A stretch of DNA of 18,966 bases from Acidimicrobiaceae bacterium. GTDB lineage: Bacteria > Actinomycetota > Acidimicrobiia > Acidimicrobiales > Acidimicrobiaceae. The stretch lies in the NCBI GenBank assembly GCA_013044415.1, contig JABEUO010000059.1, positions 1 to 18,966 on the forward strand, written 5' to 3'. This document shows positions 1 through 7,623 of the stretch, piece after piece (position 1 is the stretch's first letter; each line of letters opens with the position of its first letter). Below the pieces are notes generated by a model, which saw only the letters and a list, made by a program, of their open reading frames with translations, made no database searches and had not been told where the DNA came from. Position numbers and translations under genes: made by a program.

Positions 1-818
1 GGCAGGGACTCTTCGGTGACCTTCTCATCGAGGATCGCCCTTAGTTCCCCTCCGACTTCTTTGGACTCCAGAGCCATAATTACCGGGAGGTTGTAGACCC
101 CCTCTAACAAGTCCTGCCCCGGAAGTTTTCGGAGTTCCTCTCGACTTGCGGCAATATCCAGTACGTCATCCCTGATCTGAAAGAGCATTCCAAAGTTATT
201 ACCGATTTCAGTTAGCGCTTGAACTCGACCCCGTTCACCCTTAGCCGCCAGTGCCCCGATCCTCGCTGACGTCGCCATCAAGGAAGCGGTCTTGCCAGAT
301 ATGGCACGCAGGTACTCCTCTTTGCTGCGTGAAGTGTTGAAACCATCTTTGACCTCGGCGATCTGTCCTTCGCACATTTCGGCGAGGGTATCGGCCAAAA
401 GCTCGGCGATTTCCGAACCTAGTCGGGCAGCTATTCCAGCCGCCCTTGCGAGCAGGAAGTCCCCACTGACCACAGCGATTAGGTTCCCCCAGCGAGCGTT
501 GACAGAGACTACTCCCCTTCTCTCGTTCGCCTCATCCATGACGTCGTCGTGGTAGAGGGAGGCGAGGTGGACGAGTTCAACCGCTGAAGCCCCCCGAACC
601 ACCTCGATAGTGGAGTCCTCGCCAACGGCGCGGGCAGCCGCTAGGGCGAGAATCGGCCTGATTCTTTTGCCACCGGCTTCGATTAGGTGGGTAGCGACTT
701 CTGACAGGACAGGGTCTGAAGTCTCGACGGAGAGGCGAAGCTCCGCCTCTATCTTCTCGAGGTCTTCCCCTGGGACCTTAACTTGGTTTAAATTTATCGG
801 CTGCACTCCAATAAACAC
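1..818 (-). CDS. Polyprenyl diphosphate synthase, C-terminus off the left edge
   Basis: Trans-isoprenyl diphosphate synthase that adds isopentenyl diphosphate units to an allylic primer to make the side-chain precursor of menaquinone or a similar lipid. Read on the minus strand, it shows the first aspartate-rich motif in HLASLYHDDVMDEANERR (about 493-569), preceded by the family GGKRIRP block (about 654-674). The second motif, FQIRDDVLD, lies near 160-185. These two motifs bind the Mg-diphosphate and define the family. About 270 residues are visible; the family is usually 320-350, so the end is missing. The start is uncertain: the protein opens with a GTG at 816-818 or a second GTG at 804-806 (VQPINLNQ), neither with a strong ribosome binding site, and an in-frame stop lies upstream at 891-893. 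Chain length (hepta-, octa- or nonaprenyl) cannot be told from what is visible. Confidence 0.93.
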   Translation of the reverse strand, partial: MFIGVQPINLNQVKVPGEDLEKIEAELRLSVETSDPVLSEVATHLIEAGGKRIRPILALAAARAVGEDSTIEVVRGASAVELVHLASLYHDDVMDEANERRGVVSVNARWGNLIAVVSGDFLLARAAGIAARLGSEIAELLADTLAEMCEGQIAEVKDGFNTSRSKEEYLRAISGKTASLMATSARIGALAAKGERGRVQALTEIGNNFGMLFQIRDDVLDIAASREELRKLPGQDLLEGVYNLPVIMALESKEVGGELRAILDEKVTEESL

Positions 819-1122
819 TAGGGCATACGCGGGGATTTGTGCTAAAAACCACCGATGAAAGAGCGTCAAAAGGGTTTGTCCGACGAAGCATCAGATCCCC
901 TTTGAAGCCTCGAGGGGTCGATTGACTAGGCATTATGTGTTGCAAATATTGCTGCTAGGAGGGGCTCTTTGGCGACCAAAGAGCCAAGGGATATTTTTCA
1001 GGCCGACTCCAACTAGCTTCGGTACCTGGGCTAGCTGGACTTAACGTACCATTGTTGAGATTTCTAAAGGATCCGGTAAACGGCGAGGGAGGCAGAGTCG
1101 TCTGAAAGATTTGGCTAGAAGA

Positions 1123-1148
1123 GTTGAACAGCAGTGTTGAACAGCAGG
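1123..1148. repeat. 13-bp tandem duplication
   Basis: GTTGAACAGCAG occurs at 1123-1134 and again at 1136-1147, giving two head-to-tail copies of a 13-bp unit that differ only in the last base. It lies in noncoding DNA. One of several short tandem duplications in this window. Confidence 0.85.
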
Positions 1149-1281
1149 ATTGGCGACCAACGGTAACCATGTTTTTGGTCCACCGCTAGCTCAGTTACCC
1201 GATCAGCAACCTAGATAGCACTCCTTCGGAGTTCGACTGATATTTGGGCAGTCCGGAAAATGACCGACTTATCTGTGGTCC

Positions 1282-1310
1282 TTGATGTGGGAAGATAGCC
1301 ACTCAATAAT
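1282..1310 (+). promoter_or_regulatory. Candidate housekeeping promoter for the SQR-like gene
   Basis: TTGATG (1282-1287) and AATAAT (1305-1310) are separated by exactly 17 bases, with four and five matches to the sigma-70 consensus boxes. Transcription would begin near 1317, leaving a leader of about 110 bases. A weaker alternative is TTGATC (1328-1333) with TAAGTT (1351-1356), also spaced by 17; its -35 lies in the palindrome TTGATCAA (1328-1335). Confidence 0.4.
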
Positions 1311-1429
1311 TAAATAGGCACCCGTCGTTGATCAATTTTAGACGATTGTGTAAGTTACGTTTAGTGCTTGCTTTCGTGTAACGGTGGAAAGCACAGGCCA
1401 CTTGGTCTAGGCGTAGCTGCGAGGTGCAG

Positions 1430-2629
1430 ATGTCAAAGGTAATCGTGCTGGGAAGTAATTTTGGGGGGCTGGTAGCAGCCCTATCGATTCGTCATGAACT
1501 GAAAGACGAAGTCGACGTGACGGTCATTTCGCCTAGTGATCGATTCGTTTTCAATCCATCACTAATTTGGCTCCCTTTTGGTAAGCGGGACGTCGAGGAC
1601 CTCTCTTTTCGAGTCGCCCCCACCTTTGACGAACACTGCGTCAACTTCGTAAATACCGCAGCAAGTGCGATTAATGCCGATGTGAATAGCGTGACTGCGG
1701 GAGGGCGTGAATACAACTACGACTATCTGGTAGTTGCCACGGGGTACAAGAATCATTACGGCGTCGTTGAGGGGCTGGGGCCAAATGGCAATGCTTCAAC
1801 GATCACATCATTAGAGGACGCAATCCACGCAGGTGAGGCCTGGAGCAAGTACCTAGCGGATCCCGGTGACGTCGTCATTGGCGCTACCCAGGGAGCTAGT
1901 TGCTTTGGCGCTGCGTACGAGTTCTTATTCAACGCTTCTTACCACCTAAACAAGAACCACCTCAAGGAGAAGGTAAAGCTGACCTATGTGACCTCTGAGC
2001 CCTTCTTGGGCCACTTTGGGATAGGTGGGCTACCCCACGGTCAGCAGCTTTTGGAGGCGTTCCTCAAGCATGAGAATATTAACTACGTCGTCGACGCGTC
2101 AATTGATCACATAGACAGCGATTCGGTGAAATTGGCGAGCGGCGAGAACTTACCATTCAAATACTCAATGTTCATACCGCCATTTTTGGGACAAGATGTG
2201 GTCGTCGAAAGCGGCCTTGCCGACCCCAAAGGGTACATACCCGTTCGACCGACTTACCAATCGTTGTCTCATGACAACTTGTATGCCGTCGGTATCGCCG
2301 CTCAGGTCACCGCCCCTTGGCAATCCCCCACCCCCGTCGGCATCCCCAAGACCGGCTACCCGACCGAAGTTATGGCTCACGTTGCGGCTAAGAATATCAT
2401 CTCCCAGATCAAGGGGGAATCACCGACCGAGGAGCATGAGTTCAAAGATATCAAAGCCGTGTGCGTGATGGACGCAGGCAATAACGGCGTGATCATATTG
2501 GCCGACAAGATGCTACCTCCGCGCAAACACGGGGTACTCATTCCTGGCCCACAGGCGCACTTGATGAAGTTAGGTTTTGAGAAGTACTTCCTATGGAAGA
2601 TGCGCAACGGACACGTCAACCTGCCGTAG
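1430..2629 (+). CDS. Sulfide:quinone oxidoreductase-like FAD protein
   Basis: Flavoprotein of the pyridine-nucleotide-disulfide oxidoreductase fold, closest in pattern to sulfide:quinone oxidoreductase (SQR). SQR oxidises sulfide to polysulfide at the membrane surface and passes electrons to quinone. The N-terminus has the FAD dinucleotide motif (VIVLGSNFGG), then a second strand block ending in VVATGY near residue 105. GASCFGAAYEF carries Cys158 and KAVCVMDAGNNG carries Cys345; both match the positions of the two catalytic redox cysteines of SQR. The third SQR cysteine, normally in an SICTVDHA-like stretch, is absent (STITSLEDA here). The ATG at 1430 is preferred because GAGG lies 5 bases upstream; an in-frame GTG at 1424 would add two residues. 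The length of 399 aa is normal. There is no signal peptide, as expected for a peripheral membrane protein. A related FAD oxidoreductase of other substrate (FCSD-like or NDH-2-like) is possible. Confidence 0.82.
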   Translation: MSKVIVLGSNFGGLVAALSIRHELKDEVDVTVISPSDRFVFNPSLIWLPFGKRDVEDLSFRVAPTFDEHCVNFVNTAASAINADVNSVTAGGREYNYDYLVVATGYKNHYGVVEGLGPNGNASTITSLEDAIHAGEAWSKYLADPGDVVIGATQGASCFGAAYEFLFNASYHLNKNHLKEKVKLTYVTSEPFLGHFGIGGLPHGQQLLEAFLKHENINYVVDASIDHIDSDSVKLASGENLPFKYSMFIPPFLGQDVVVESGLADPKGYIPVRPTYQSLSHDNLYAVGIAAQVTAPWQSPTPVGIPKTGYPTEVMAHVAAKNIISQIKGESPTEEHEFKDIKAVCVMDAGNNGVIILADKMLPPRKHGVLIPGPQAHLMKLGFEKYFLWKMRNGHVNLP

Positions 2630-2641
2630 TCGACTTTTGGG

Positions 2642-2677
2642 ACCAATCCGCCTTGTCACCAATCCGCCTTGTCACCA
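2642..2677. repeat. 16-bp perfect tandem duplication
   Basis: ACCAATCCGCCTTGTC is present twice without a gap (2642-2657 and 2658-2673), followed by the first four bases of a third copy. It lies about a dozen bases beyond the SQR-like stop codon, outside any gene. Confidence 0.9.
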
Positions 2678-2682
2678 GGCCT

Positions 2683-2700
2683 GATACGCCTCGGTGTATC
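2683..2700 (+). terminator. Possible terminator stem after the SQR-like gene
   Basis: GATACGC and GTGTATC pair over 7 bases (one G-T wobble) around a CTCG loop. A moderately T-rich stretch follows from about 2708 (GATTTTAT), but it is not adjacent, so this is a weak call. Confidence 0.3.
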
Positions 2701-2989
2701 GTTGTCGATTTTATCCTTGCGAGTCAAGTTTTGACTGACCCGTGCCGCAGGTACGCCAGTTATCGGTGGGCGTTTGTCATGGGTAACAGCAGATTGGTGA
2801 CACTCGAACCGTCTGTATTTCGACGACCGGATTCGAGTAAGTACCCAGCGACGTTATACCCCCTTTTCAAGGCAAAGGCTGCCAGGAGTGCGCAAACTCT
2901 TTTCAGTGATATCGAGAACCAAAGCCGCACTTACATTGGATTAACTCAGAGCGTAGCCCTACTGGTGCCCAATAGCTCCCAAGGTACAG

Positions 2990-5458
2990 TCAGGGATCGA
3001 GTTGCGCTGCGTCACGGTCCCGCTCAGCCAAAATGCGCTCTCCAGTACCATTCAGGCGATCGAGTTGCGCTGCGTCACGGTCCCGCTCAGCCAAAATGCG
3101 CTCTCCAGTACCATTCAGGCGATCTAGCGAGGCCCGTTTCCGATCACGGGCTGCATCAAGGCGTTCTAAAGCTGAGCGGACCGTTTCGTCTTCAACGGGC
3201 TCTATCGCTGCTGATGCCTCCCGCTTGTCGGCGAGACTGTCCCGTTGATCGCCCGCTTGATCCCGCTTGTCGGCGAGACTGTCCCGTTGATCGCCCGCTT
3301 GATCCCGCTTATCGGCGAGACTGTCCCGCTTATCGCCAAATGGCATCATCGTTGGAATCCGTCTATTCAGATCTCTCTCGCACCTCGCCACTAGGCCTGG
3401 GACCTCCTCAGCTGGCACCGCCCGGCCAAATAGCCACCCCTGCCCATAGCAACACCCAAGGGAGCGTAGCGCTACGAACTGCTCATCGGTCTCAATGCCC
3501 TCAGCGACACAATGCCCCCCAACGGCATTAGCCAGTTCAACAATGCTCGAGACGATAGCGTTGTCCTCGAGGGTAATACCCATACCCGCTACGAAAGATT
3601 GGTCGACCTTTAGTGCCCGAATGGGGTAGCGCTTGAGGTACACGAAGGAACTATAACCCGTACCGAAATCATCAATAGTGAGCGAGACACCTAGCGCCCC
3701 AATCTCGTTGAATACTACTGCCGCCGCCTCAACATCCCCCATCATGGCCGACTCGGTAACTTCAAGCACCAGACGTTTTGGATCCATACCGGTGTCGCTC
3801 AAAACCTGAGTAAGCGTCTTGATTAACTCCCCACTCGCCACCTGACGAGTAGACAGATTGACCGCCATATCGATGGATAGACCTTGTGTCTGCCAGATCA
3901 TCGACTGTAAGCAAGCTTGTCTCATAACCCATTCGCCAAGAGAGACTATTAGTCCACTGGCTTCAGCGACAGGAATAAACTGGTCGGGGCCTAATAGTCC
4001 TTCGGTCGGATGCTCCCAGCGGACCAGGGCCTCGACGCTGACGACTGTTCCATTGGCCAGGTTTACCACTGGCTGGTAGTGAACGACAAGCTCGTTGCGA
4101 ACCATCGCTTCGCGTAGGCTGGCCTCGCTTCGAATCCTCTCAGCGACAGCGCCGCCGCTCTGGCCAGAGGTGAAAACTCGAATTAGTCCCGAGCCGCTTC
4201 GCTTCGCATCTTGCAGTGCTGCTCCTGCTGCCACCAACAACTCCTCTGCGGTTTGCGCCCACTGGTCGACGCTGACGCCCATGCTGGCGGTAAGTACGAC
4301 CTCGGTGCCGAGGGAGGTAAACGGCGCATTAAATGCTTCCGCAAATCGCTTGCTGATCTGGTGAGCCTCCTCGGTATTCCTCAGCTGGCGCCAGAGGGCG
4401 GCAAACTTACCATCTGCTATTCGGGCCAGCGTGTCACCCTCGCGGACTCGCAGCGAAAGGCGTTTAGTCACCTCGACGAGCAGGGCTTCCGCTGCAACGC
4501 TACCGAGCCGATTGGCGACCTCCTCGAAATTATCGACGTCCAAGAACACTACGCCAACCAGGTGATCGGACCACCTTCGCTCGGTTAACACCTGTTCAAG
4601 TCGGTCGCTCAACAGAGCGCGATTTGGTAATTCGGTTAGGGAGTCATAAAGTGATTCACGCGCCAGGGCATCGTGAGCAAGCTTCGTCGCCGTGATCTCA
4701 TAGTGGCTGATTACGGCTCCAGTGAGCTGTGGCAAGATCCGCAAGCTGAACCACCGCTTGGTAGCCGGAGTCGAACATTCATAGTCGAGTTCGAAGCGCT
4801 GAATCCTTCCCGCAAGAACGGCCCGCAAACCTACCGCTACCTGGGCTGCAGTACCAGATTGTTCGTTGGTTGCACTATCGCACACCGATAAGTAGTTAGC
4901 ACCGATTCCGCAGGCCTTCGATTTACCGCCGTTCGCTGCGCTGAAGGTCTGCCACGACGTGTTGATGGCGACTAACTCACCATCCGAGTCCACCGCACAT
5001 ATTGGGCTCTCGTTGTCGTCAAGCCGTCCACGTTCGTGAGTCCGCCCTTGCGACTGTGCGTGCAACCGCTCCACGGCATAGAGGATTCTACTTGCCATGC
5101 TCGGTGCGTCGTAGGAGTCCTTGGCCAGGTAATCTCCGGCTCCGGCAGCGATCGTCTTTATAGCAAGAACACGATCGGCGGGACCATTTAACGCTACTAT
5201 CGCCGCATCAGGATAAGTGTCGTGGATCTTAGCTACGATGGAGATTCCATCCCCGTTTATAGCTGACAGATCAGCCAGCACAGCGTCACAGCCATCGTAT
5301 GTGGCGCCCGTTAAGTCGCGAGAAACCAGGATCTGGGCGGATGAAAACTCTGCCCTAAGCAAGTCAAGGAGGGCCGTTGATTCGCCTGCACTCTGTTCGA
5401 CAATGAGCAATCGAAGCGGCCTCTCTTCAAGGCTCACTCGGTCATAGCTGACTACCAT
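2990..5458 (-). CDS. Receiver-PAS-GGDEF-EAL protein, probable c-di-GMP phosphodiesterase with charged repeat tail
   Basis: Multidomain signalling protein of 822 aa, predicted cytoplasmic. Residues 16-125 form a receiver-like domain with Asp63 at the phosphoacceptor position and the conserved Lys (YLAKD), but the usual Thr/Ser is Asn (ALNGPAD). Residues 145-260 are PAS-like. Residues 270-430 are a GGDEF domain whose signature is degenerate (ADGKF at 348-352), so cyclase activity is unlikely. Residues 450-690 are an EAL domain with the expected catalytic set: EALVRW (476), NLSTRQ, EVTES, DDFGTGYSS (596), KVDQSFV and AEGIET. This suggests an active c-di-GMP phosphodiesterase, perhaps tuned by the other domains. 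Residues 709-750 are six D-K/Q-R-D heptads, and 780-821 are two identical 21-residue units. The ATG at 5458 has AGGAG four bases upstream; a TTG at 5479 would add seven residues. The gene stands alone, convergent with the SQR-like gene. Confidence 0.9.
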   Translation of the reverse strand: MVVSYDRVSLEERPLRLLIVEQSAGESTALLDLLRAEFSSAQILVSRDLTGATYDGCDAVLADLSAINGDGISIVAKIHDTYPDAAIVALNGPADRVLAIKTIAAGAGDYLAKDSYDAPSMASRILYAVERLHAQSQGRTHERGRLDDNESPICAVDSDGELVAINTSWQTFSAANGGKSKACGIGANYLSVCDSATNEQSGTAAQVAVGLRAVLAGRIQRFELDYECSTPATKRWFSLRILPQLTGAVISHYEITATKLAHDALARESLYDSLTELPNRALLSDRLEQVLTERRWSDHLVGVVFLDVDNFEEVANRLGSVAAEALLVEVTKRLSLRVREGDTLARIADGKFAALWRQLRNTEEAHQISKRFAEAFNAPFTSLGTEVVLTASMGVSVDQWAQTAEELLVAAGAALQDAKRSGSGLIRVFTSGQSGGAVAERIRSEASLREAMVRNELVVHYQPVVNLANGTVVSVEALVRWEHPTEGLLGPDQFIPVAEASGLIVSLGEWVMRQACLQSMIWQTQGLSIDMAVNLSTRQVASGELIKTLTQVLSDTGMDPKRLVLEVTESAMMGDVEAAAVVFNEIGALGVSLTIDDFGTGYSSFVYLKRYPIRALKVDQSFVAGMGITLEDNAIVSSIVELANAVGGHCVAEGIETDEQFVALRSLGCCYGQGWLFGRAVPAEEVPGLVARCERDLNRRIPTMMPFGDKRDSLADKRDQAGDQRDSLADKRDQAGDQRDSLADKREASAAIEPVEDETVRSALERLDAARDRKRASLDRLNGTGERILAERDRDAAQLDRLNGTGERILAERDRDAAQLDP
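2995..3120 (-). repeat. 63-bp perfect tandem duplication in the EAL gene tail
   Basis: Positions 2995-3057 and 3058-3120 are identical head-to-tail 63-bp units that encode the 21-residue stretch beginning RLNGTGERI and ending AAQLD twice. A diverged third copy can be seen upstream in the protein (residues ending RKRASLD). Perfect identity at third codon positions points to recent duplication. Confidence 0.95.
3209..3334 (-). repeat. Heptad-coding 42-bp repeats in the EAL gene tail
   Basis: Two identical 42-bp units (3220-3261 and 3262-3303) and a partial diverged third (3304-3337) encode six consecutive heptads of the form DKRDSLA, DKRDQAG and DQRDSLA. Each 42-bp unit is two heptads. The heptads are almost entirely charged or small residues, fitting a solvent-exposed helix or coiled coil. 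Confidence 0.93.
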
Positions 5459-5997
5459 GGCGCTCCTCGCCTGGGCCAAGAGCCGCGTCTTTTTGACTTA
5501 TCGAAGAGACACAGCCACAACTCCTGGCCTTGCGCCAGCGGTCGCTTGCTCGGAGCCCAAAGGGCATACAGCTGCAATGCTAATCGACCGTACAATTAGT
5601 TCGGCAAGGCTGCTACCGCAATGAAGTTGCCAAATGTCGGCGAGAGGAGCAGGTTATTGCTGGTCGCACTGTGGTCGCTTGGATATACACCGTGTTCTCA
5701 TGGTGAAATACTTCGAGAACATACCAAAACCCGACTCCCGCGACCTTAATTTTACGAGATGGTCAGCGCGGACCCGCCTGCTCGATTAACAAATGGGCGG
5801 CGACCTTGGGCTGCCCGCCACTACCGATCACGCTCTCTGCCAGTGGGCCAGGTACAGCAAGGGTGATTAGTCGCCAAATGTTCGGCTCTGTCAAAAACTA
5901 ATTTTCATTTCTCAGGAAATCTATCGCATTTCAGTTGCGATGTAAAAATCGCAGTGATACGATCATCCAGTGATCGGATCAATTTAGGGGGTTGAAT
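5459..5997. other. Intergenic region between divergent EAL and gntR genes
   Basis: About 540 bases. The right end (5924-5976) holds the promoter and palindromes described separately. A stable stem, GGGCGGC (5795-5801) with GCTGCCC (5810-5816), one wobble pair and an 8-base loop, is not followed by a T run. A 43-codon frame starts at an ATG near 5621 (MKLPNVGER), without a convincing ribosome binding site or recognisable domain, and is not called. Confidence 0.6.
5924..5976 (+). promoter_or_regulatory. Promoter with two 17-bp palindromic operator candidates before gntR
   Basis: A -35 box TTGCGA (5935-5940) and a -10 box TACGAT (5958-5963) are separated by 17 bases. One inverted repeat, TCGCA-N7-TGCGA (5924-5940), covers the -35 box. 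A second, CGATCA-N5-TGATCG (5960-5976), overlaps the -10 box and the expected start of transcription near 5970. Both span 17 bp and their centres are 36 bp apart. This arrangement suits autorepression by the adjacent GntR protein, but the half-sites do not match each other or the E. coli FadR site. Confidence 0.5.
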
Positions 5998-6732
5998 TTG
6001 GCTGCTTCGTCGAATATGGGGCTGTCTCGGACGTCGCTGACTCAACAAGTCGCTGCTCAGCTGGTGAATTATGTACGCGAGAAAGGGCTAAAGCCCGGAG
6101 ATTCCATTCCGACTACACGTAGTCTGGCCGCCAAGTTCGGGGTCAATTCAGCCACACTAAGAGAGGCACTTCGTCAGCTTGAAGCTACCGGGGGCATACT
6201 TTTGCGGCATGGTTCGGGTATTTTTGTTGGCCCTAACCTCGATCGACTTTTACTTGCGAACCCCACAAGTCCTGCGGTGTCTATGGAGATGGCAATACAG
6301 CTAATTAATGCACGATTAGCGATTGAGCCGCAGATTGCTGCGCTTGCGGCTCTCAACTATTCCACTGATGATCTTGCAGTTTTGAGCGAAGCGTTGCCGG
6401 TCTCCAGGCAGCCGGTAACCGAAGGTCCCAGGAATTTGCCCTCACCTAACTTCCATAGGGCTTTGGCGGCTGCATCTCGCAACGTCATTCTTTTCGAGAT
6501 TATCGACTCGATACTCACGGCATACAGGTGGGAGCAGCACACAATTCGGGTGGTGTTCGCTGATCGAGAGCGAGACCATCAACAGCACGTATCAATTTTT
6601 GATGCAGTATCCGATCGGGACCCTCACCGGTCTGCGTTGCTGACTGAAGCCCACCTAAAGGACATTCTTGGGGCCACACTAAAGGCAGCTTCGTCTCCAA
6701 GCGACACTAGTCCGGCGTTGGTCCGAGATTAA
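5998..6732 (+). CDS. GntR/FadR-family transcriptional regulator
   Basis: Ligand-responsive DNA-binding repressor or activator, 244 aa. Residues 12-78 are the GntR winged helix: LKPGDSIPTTRSLAAKFGVN, then SATLREALRQLEATG and the wing HGSGIFV. Residues 98-225 look like the FCD ligand-binding domain of the FadR subfamily, with His153 (NFHRAL), His197 (QQHVSIFDAV) and His219 (TEAHL) at the positions that usually bind a metal. The usual acidic residue just before the first His is Pro-Asn here, so the metal site may be altered. The TTG at 5998 is chosen because AGGGGG lies 6 bases upstream; a TTG at 5992 is too close to that site, and an ATG at 6016 is also possible. The next gene begins 33 bases downstream, so it is probably the first gene and local regulator of the five-gene unit. 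Confidence 0.88.
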   Translation: MAASSNMGLSRTSLTQQVAAQLVNYVREKGLKPGDSIPTTRSLAAKFGVNSATLREALRQLEATGGILLRHGSGIFVGPNLDRLLLANPTSPAVSMEMAIQLINARLAIEPQIAALAALNYSTDDLAVLSEALPVSRQPVTEGPRNLPSPNFHRALAAASRNVILFEIIDSILTAYRWEQHTIRVVFADRERDHQQHVSIFDAVSDRDPHRSALLTEAHLKDILGATLKAASSPSDTSPALVRD

Positions 6733-6765
6733 TCGAAGAAGAAGCCGGAAAATAGGAGCACGCAA

Positions 6766-7623
6766 TTGATTGAGAGCCGATCAGATCGAAACAGAATTAG
6801 TCAAATGACCTGGAAGGAGGTAGAGAAGAGGCAGATAGTTTCGCCACTAGTAATTGTTCCCGTGGGCTCTTGTGAGCAGCATGGGCCGGCTTTAACTTTG
6901 GAGACTGATTCCGTCAGGGCTGAGAAACTGGCGCTCATGGTGGCCGAGAGATTGGAGCCACTCGCCCTTGTGACGCCGGTGGTGAGTGTCGGCGTTTCGG
7001 AGCACCATATGGGCTTCCCCGGCACATTGACGCTGAACCCAGAGACCTTCATTAATGTCGTCTTCGAACTTGTGGAGAGCTTGGTTCGTCATGGTTGGAG
7101 GCGGATTTTTGTCCTCACTGGTCATGGCGGCAATGAGGCCGCCCTCGGGGTTTTATCCACCAGAATCATGCGCGAGATCCCTGATTTGGGTTTCGCCTGG
7201 TCAGGGATAAGTCCATTAGTAGCGGAGATTTCGGCACAGCATGCCGTAAGTACGGTACGCGGTCATTGCTGTGAGAATGAAACTTCGCAGACGATGTACC
7301 TGTCGCCTGAGTCTGTTCGAGTTGACCAGATAGAAGAAGGAGCTTCGAGCAACGACAAGCTGACCAAAATAGCTGCGTTTGCGAGGTCAGTCCGAGGAGT
7401 CCATTATCCCCTCACCTACGATCGGGTTACCTCAAATGGAGCGCTTGGTGATGCCCGGATCGCCAGCGAAGGTCTTGGAAGAGTTCTGGTTGAGGCGGCC
7501 GCCGACCGCCTCGTGGGCTTCTTGAAGCTCTTTGCGACAAGTGAGCTCGCGCCAGTTGTAGCTGCTGTGAATCAAGGAAAACGAATCAATGAAGACGAAT
7601 CAATGAAAGGAATAACTCAATGA
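6766..7623 (+). CDS. Creatininase-family amidohydrolase
   Basis: Metal-dependent hydrolase of the creatininase family (285 aa), which opens or cleaves amide-type bonds. Members include creatininase, the mycofactocin protease MftE and formamide hydrolases of the ArfB type. The metal-site residues are visible: VGSCEQHGP supplies Glu37 and His39, LETD supplies Asp48, TGHGGNE supplies His120, and ENETS supplies Glu170/Glu172 (normally GEWETS or similar). No signal peptide, so cytoplasmic. The TTG start at 6766 is supported by AGGAG at 6754-6758, 7 bases upstream. Its stop overlaps the ATG of the binding-protein gene by four bases, which implies translational coupling to the importer. It probably acts on what the importer brings in. 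The exact substrate cannot be told; no mycofactocin genes are nearby, so MftE is unlikely. Confidence 0.88.
   Translation: MIESRSDRNRISQMTWKEVEKRQIVSPLVIVPVGSCEQHGPALTLETDSVRAEKLALMVAERLEPLALVTPVVSVGVSEHHMGFPGTLTLNPETFINVVFELVESLVRHGWRRIFVLTGHGGNEAALGVLSTRIMREIPDLGFAWSGISPLVAEISAQHAVSTVRGHCCENETSQTMYLSPESVRVDQIEEGASSNDKLTKIAAFARSVRGVHYPLTYDRVTSNGALGDARIASEGLGRVLVEAAADRLVGFLKLFATSELAPVVAAVNQGKRINEDESMKGITQ
7581..7608 (+). repeat. 14-bp tandem duplication at the creatininase/SBP junction
   Basis: ACGAATCAATGAAG (7581-7594) is followed directly by ACGAATCAATGAAA (7595-7608). The repeat lies in the last codons of the creatininase-family gene, just before the AAAGGAA ribosome binding site of the next gene. 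The unit is not a multiple of three, so adding or losing a copy would shift the frame of the C-terminus. Confidence 0.9.

Larger units (their letters stand above)
819..1429. other. Intergenic region between divergent prenyl synthase and SQR-like gene
   Basis: About 600 bases without a credible gene. A 71-codon minus-strand frame at 955-1170 has no recognisable domain and a low-complexity, Ser/Pro-rich translation, so I do not call it. The region holds a 13-bp tandem duplication (1123-1148), a small perfect stem ACTCC-TTC-GGAGT near 1210-1222, and a candidate promoter (1282-1310). I see no tRNA or other RNA gene. Confidence 0.6.
2630..2989. other. Intergenic region between convergent SQR-like and EAL genes
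   Basis: About 360 bases between two convergent stop codons. An open frame crosses it on the plus strand (from 2593 into 3531), but that frame runs antisense to the EAL gene and owes its length to the repeats there, so it is not called. The region holds a 16-bp tandem duplication and a possible terminator stem. Nothing else is recognised. Confidence 0.6.

Noticed and set aside
955..1170. 71-codon minus-strand open frame
   Set aside because: Low-complexity Ser/Pro/Thr translation, no domain, and it crosses a short tandem duplication.
1195..1240. tRNA-like GAGTTCGACT stretch near a small stem
   Set aside because: No acceptor stem, anticodon arm or CCA end can be fitted around it.
2593..3531. 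312-codon plus-strand open frame
   Set aside because: It is antisense to the EAL gene, its translation is a low-complexity product of the same repeats (CRRDCPVDRPLDP repeats), and the minus strand encodes clear catalytic domains.
5621..5752. 43-codon frame starting MKLPNVGER
   Set aside because: No convincing ribosome binding site or recognisable domain.
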